DNA of 64,000 nt from the NCBI RefSeq assembly GCF_002087085.1, contig NZ_MWQY01000016.1:1-64000 (forward strand). The letters run 5' to 3'. The stretch is from Marispirochaeta aestuarii. GTDB lineage: Bacteria; Spirochaetota; Spirochaetia; JC444; Marispirochaetaceae. Positions 61,138-64,000 of this stretch are shown here, in pieces; the first letter of the stretch is position 1, and every line of letters begins with the position of its first letter. The notes below the pieces were generated by a model, which worked only from the letters and a program-made list of their open reading frames with translations, searched no databases and was not told the origin of the DNA. Both the position numbers and the translations under genes were made by a program.

Positions 61138-61665
61138 TTACATATTATCCGCTAAAAATCGTGCGGTATTTACGTTTCTTACCGTCATTGATTGATACAG
61201 CGGATGGCCGATGATTTTCGTCAACTGACTTTTGTTTAAAAACTCCCTTTTAACGTTCCAGATTATTGCCCCTTCGACATATTTGAGATCAATAAATTCC
61301 TTCTTAACCGGCAGGCTGTCGGCTGTTTCTTCAAAATCTATTTCCGGAAAAAGAAAGGCGACATCTGTTTTCTGTTCCGAGTCATTCTTCCAGTTCAGCG
61401 GAATGGCATCAGCGATCCTTCGAATTTCCTGGTGTGTTTTAATAAGCAGGGGAATCTGGAATCCATATTCATTGCTCAGGCTGTCCATGATTTTCTCGTG
61501 AAGCCTGTCCCGAATCTGATCGGATTCAAAGAATACATTTCCTGATTTGATGTACGTCGAGACATTGCTACAGTCCAGAGACGCAAAGATATCTTTAAGT
61601 CTCTTCATTTCAACCTTGTTTTTGCCCCCGACGTTGATTCCTCTCAGCAGCGCAGTGTATTTCAC
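61138..61665 (-). CDS. DUF1697 protein
   Basis: 175 residues from a GTG at 61665 with GGAGAT nine bases upstream; a longer ATG start would add 26 residues that do not fit the family. The hallmark N-terminus YTALLRGINVGGKNKVEM and STYIKSGNVFFES are present, as is the C-terminal NVNTARFLADNM. DUF1697 proteins are small soluble proteins of unknown biochemical role. It sits in a small group of stress-type genes on the minus strand. Confidence 0.9.
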   Translation of the reverse strand: MKYTALLRGINVGGKNKVEMKRLKDIFASLDCSNVSTYIKSGNVFFESDQIRDRLHEKIMDSLSNEYGFQIPLLIKTHQEIRRIADAIPLNWKNDSEQKTDVAFLFPEIDFEETADSLPVKKEFIDLKYVEGAIIWNVKREFLNKSQLTKIIGHPLYQSMTVRNVNTARFLADNM

Positions 61666-61769
61666 GTTTTTCCGATCTCCTTTTATTGAATTAAGTTTCC
61701 CGGCGACCCAGGTGATGTGGAAACAATTCCCTGGCATGTACATTGATTACATAGGATTTTCCTCCGGAT

Positions 61770-62183
61770 TTATAATCCTTCTGTGTATTTCTTGAAATTA
61801 TCCAATATTGCCTGCCAACCATTTTTCTGCATTTCCAACGGAGTCGATTTGTCTGCATCGAAGGTTTCTTCAATTTTCGTAGCATCATCAACAGATGAAA
61901 ATCGGACGGTAGTTTTTCTGCCGTCATCAAGGGAGAACTCGATGGTCTTATTGACATCAACGAGAAGGTACTCCCCGGAAAAATCGAATCCCCCGCTCCC
62001 GTCCTTTGCTTCCATACGATAAGAAAATCTGCCGCCCGGTTTCAGATTGTTTTCTGCATGCGGACATATCCAGTCGTGAGAAGCGAAATTCCAGTGGATA
62101 ATATGTTCCGGAGATGTCCAGCTGTTCCAGACCGAGGGCGTATCTTTTTCTACTTGTGTTTCGACGGTAATTTTTTCGCTCAT
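61770..62183 (-). CDS. SRPBCC/AHSA1-family protein
   Basis: 137 residues from the ATG behind GAGGCAGC. AHSA1-type START-fold: VEKDTPSVWNSWTSPEHIIHW at the start, a central GGRFSYRMEAKDGS and the C-terminal helix NGWQAILDNFKKYTEG. Family members bind small hydrophobic ligands or act as chaperone co-factors. No specific function can be given. Confidence 0.9.
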   Translation of the reverse strand: MSEKITVETQVEKDTPSVWNSWTSPEHIIHWNFASHDWICPHAENNLKPGGRFSYRMEAKDGSGGFDFSGEYLLVDVNKTIEFSLDDGRKTTVRFSSVDDATKIEETFDADKSTPLEMQKNGWQAILDNFKKYTEGL

Positions 62184-62380
62184 TGCTGCCTCCTCGAACA
62201 GGCATTTCCAGACTATACTATAACTAACAAAAATAGTCATAAATATACGAGGAAATCAAGGGAGTTATCCGGATTTTTCGATCCTTTTTACGGTTCCGGA
62301 TAGCTGTGTTCATTGAGACGAATCTGTGTTGACAGCTGCGGATTTCGTCCGTTAGATTACTCATACACAGGCAAAGAAGT

Positions 62381-62740
62381 ATGATTGGTTTTATCAGTAC
62401 AAGGGTAATCCGCTGGACAGCTCGGATTCTGTCTGCCCTTATAATTCTTATAGGCCTTCCTTTTTATTTCGGATACGGGAGTCCTCTGCCTTTTGCTGAT
62501 CCCGCTTATTCCACACTGGATAATCTCTGGCTGATTATATTCCCGCTGATGTTTATCGGCCTGGGGCTCGGCTGGAGGTATGAGAAATTGGGCGCTGTGC
62601 TGGTGCTTATGCCCCTCAGTATCGGTTTTGCTGCAGGTATGATAACCGAAGGCGAGATTCCTGTGTTTATGGGTGTTCCCTTTCTTGCCGGTCTGCTCTA
62701 TGGTATATCAGAATTCACGCGACCCCACGCTAAAGGATGA
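62381..62740 (+). CDS. Small membrane protein of unknown function
   Basis: 119 residues with four hydrophobic segments (about 14-32, 47-62, 69-87, 92-110) and short polar ends. It has no recognised domain. It precedes the YbaK-like gene by 4 bp on the same strand, so the two may be co-transcribed. AAAGAAG is a weak ribosome site. Confidence 0.75.
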   Translation: MIGFISTRVIRWTARILSALIILIGLPFYFGYGSPLPFADPAYSTLDNLWLIIFPLMFIGLGLGWRYEKLGAVLVLMPLSIGFAAGMITEGEIPVFMGVPFLAGLLYGISEFTRPHAKG

Positions 62741-62744
62741 GTTC

Positions 62745-63215
62745 ATGTCAATTGAGTCAGTCAGGGAATATTTCAGCACCTTGAATATGGAAGACAGGAT
62801 CCTCGAGTTTGATGTCTCAAGCGCCACCGTCGAGCTTGCGGCCAGGGCTTTGAGCTGCGAGCCGAAACGAATTGCCAAAACGATGTCCTTTCTGCTGGAT
62901 GACAGATGTGTATTAATCGTGACGGCCGGGGATGCAAGGATCGATAACGCGAAATACAAAAAGCTCTTCGGTAAAAAGGCAAAGATGCTAAGCCCGGAGC
63001 AGGTGGAAGCATTAACCGGGCACCGGGTGGGCGGGGTGTGCCCCTTCGCCGTGCCCGAGGGTACGCCGGTGTATCTCGATTTCTCCCTGAAGAGGTTTAC
63101 CACGGTCTTTCCCGCCTGCGGGAGCAGCAACAGCGCTATAGAGCTCAGCCCGGAGGAGCTGGAGAGATATTCCCGGGCTGAATCCTGGATCGATGTCTGC
63201 AAGGACTGGATCTGA
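62745..63215 (+). CDS. YbaK/EbsC-family aminoacyl-tRNA deacylase
   Basis: 156 residues from ATG 62745, preferred over an upstream frame extension lacking a ribosome site. The YbaK fold is shown by RIAKTMSFLLDDRCVLIV with the catalytic Lys, KKLFGKKAKMLSPEQVEALTGHRVGG (partial landmark LTGHRVGGVCPF) and YLDFSLKRF. Such proteins trim mischarged tRNA, commonly Cys- or Ala-tRNA(Pro). No ProRS neighbour. Confidence 0.88.
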   Translation: MSIESVREYFSTLNMEDRILEFDVSSATVELAARALSCEPKRIAKTMSFLLDDRCVLIVTAGDARIDNAKYKKLFGKKAKMLSPEQVEALTGHRVGGVCPFAVPEGTPVYLDFSLKRFTTVFPACGSSNSAIELSPEELERYSRAESWIDVCKDWI

Positions 63216-63228
63216 GAAGGAGGATAGC

Positions 63229-63846
63229 ATGTCGGCAGATTTTGGAATCACTGATAACAGTCGCCTGGAGAGACAGCTTGATTTTCTTGTCGAGATAGAC
63301 AAAGTCAAGAACATCCTGCGAAAGTCCCGGCTTTTTGATGCTTCCCGTTTCGAAAATGACGCGGAGCACTCATGGACAATCAGCCTGATGGCGATCCTTC
63401 TGAAGGAGTACGCGGACTTTGAGGTAAATATCGAGAAGGTCCTGGTTATGCTCCTTATCCATGATATCGTCGAGATCGATGCGGGGGATACCTTTCTGTA
63501 CGCGGAAGCACGGGAATCCGCCCATATCGAGGAGGAGAAGGCGGCGCGGAGGATTTTCGGCATGCTGGATGCCGACCAGCGGGATTATTTTATCGGGGTC
63601 TGGCATGAATTCGAGGCCCGTCAGTCGAATGAAGCCCGTTTTGCCGCCGTATTCGATCGTCTTGAACCCCTGCTTCAAAACTTTCTCAATGAAGGCTTTA
63701 CCTGGAAAAAAAACAACATTTCCTGTGCCATGGTGATCGAGAAGAACAGACAGATCGCGGAGGGGTCCCCCCGAATCTGGGATTTTGTGCAGAAGCTGCT
63801 GAAGATCGCTGTTCAGAGGGGCTATTTTCCGGAACCGGAAGCTTGA
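63229..63846 (+). CDS. HD-domain hydrolase (YfbR/HDDC2-like 5'-deoxynucleotidase)
   Basis: 205 residues from the ATG after AAGGAGG. HD motifs: DAEHSWTIS for the first His, LLIHDIVEIDAGD for the HD pair and following acidic residues, and a later Asp in FDRLEPLLQ. The length and the EHSW/IHDIVEIDAGD pattern suit the HDDC2/YfbR group that dephosphorylates deoxynucleoside monophosphates. It lies 13 bp after the YbaK-like gene, probably in the same operon. Confidence 0.88.
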   Translation: MSADFGITDNSRLERQLDFLVEIDKVKNILRKSRLFDASRFENDAEHSWTISLMAILLKEYADFEVNIEKVLVMLLIHDIVEIDAGDTFLYAEARESAHIEEEKAARRIFGMLDADQRDYFIGVWHEFEARQSNEARFAAVFDRLEPLLQNFLNEGFTWKKNNISCAMVIEKNRQIAEGSPRIWDFVQKLLKIAVQRGYFPEPEA

Positions 63847-63865
63847 GCTTCAGGCAATGTCTCTT

Positions 63866-64000
63866 TCAGCTGTTTTTTATGGCGTCCTGATTGATCCCCG
63901 CAAAGGATTCGGCAATGAAGGCGGAGGTCTGGCCCAGGAGCCTGCTCTGGTCCGCGGCGGACAGGCTTTCCGGACATACGGCTATTCTGAAAATTCGTGA
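63866..64000 (-). CDS. C-terminal end of an unidentified protein (5' end outside window)
   Basis: The minus strand is open from the window edge to a TGA at 63866-63868, giving 44 residues that include RIFRIAVCPESLSAADQSRL and end GINQDAIKNS. The composition fits a real soluble protein of this genome, and the stop lies 19 bp from the convergent HD-hydrolase gene. Too short to identify. Confidence 0.6.
   Translation of the reverse strand, partial: SRIFRIAVCPESLSAADQSRLLGQTSAFIAESFAGINQDAIKNS

Overview
The window reads as a piece of a moderately GC-rich bacterial chromosome, probably an anaerobic or facultative spirochaete. That call is an inference. It rests on the binding-protein signal peptide (a cleavage region of the FAEGVQE type, common in Spirochaeta/Treponema), a CheX-type phosphatase beside a CheA-like kinase, and an entirely anaerobic style of purine catabolism. 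No rRNA or phylogenetic marker is present to settle it.

Region 1 (1-14.7 kb) is accessory DNA. After a truncated gene and a relic of an FAD-dependent oxidoreductase comes a five-gene minus-strand defence operon: DUF499 ATPase, DUF3780 protein, a DUF262/DUF1524 GmrSD-like nuclease, a DUF1156 DNA methylase and a PLD-SNF2 helicase. This is the helicase-methylase-ATPase (Hma-type) anti-phage gene set with a modification-sensing nuclease embedded in it. Behind it lie a protein that may be a phage/plasmid replication initiator and a tyrosine integrase that abuts the 3' end of an initiator tRNA-fMet gene. This is the classic layout of a tRNA-integrated element.

Region 2 (14.7-48.5 kb) is a large purine-catabolism locus. 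It holds molybdenum-cofactor genes (MocA and a small NTPase), an ABC importer of the type III binding-protein class (perhaps for molybdate), carbamate kinase, adenine deaminase and a purine permease. A block of four NAD(P)-dependent dehydrogenases with a GntR regulator follows. Then comes a tightly coupled operon (hyuA, ygfK, ssnA, ygeY, a threonine-synthase-like enzyme, three xanthine-dehydrogenase subunits and a second PLP enzyme), and then an 8-oxoguanine deaminase-like amidohydrolase, ygfM, xdhD and ygeW. Together these would import purines, deaminate and hydroxylate them, open the rings without oxygen, and recover ATP through carbamoyl phosphate and carbamate kinase. No canonical ygeX (diaminopropionate ammonia-lyase) is present; two other fold-type II PLP enzymes sit in the operon instead. 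A structured leader with mutually exclusive pairings precedes hyuA, and three CGCAGAGG-rich repeat blocks occupy intergenic gaps.

Region 3 (48.7-64 kb) has a GNAT acetyltransferase and a three-gene signalling unit (membrane CheA-like kinase, CheX phosphatase, CheY receiver). A decayed second copy of the GNAT 3' end follows, then a complete Wadjet type I anti-plasmid system (jetABCD), a split YeeE/YedE sulfur transporter with a hairpin leader, and assorted housekeeping or stress genes (RidA-like, DUF1697, AHSA1, membrane protein, YbaK, HD hydrolase). A truncated minus-strand gene closes the window.
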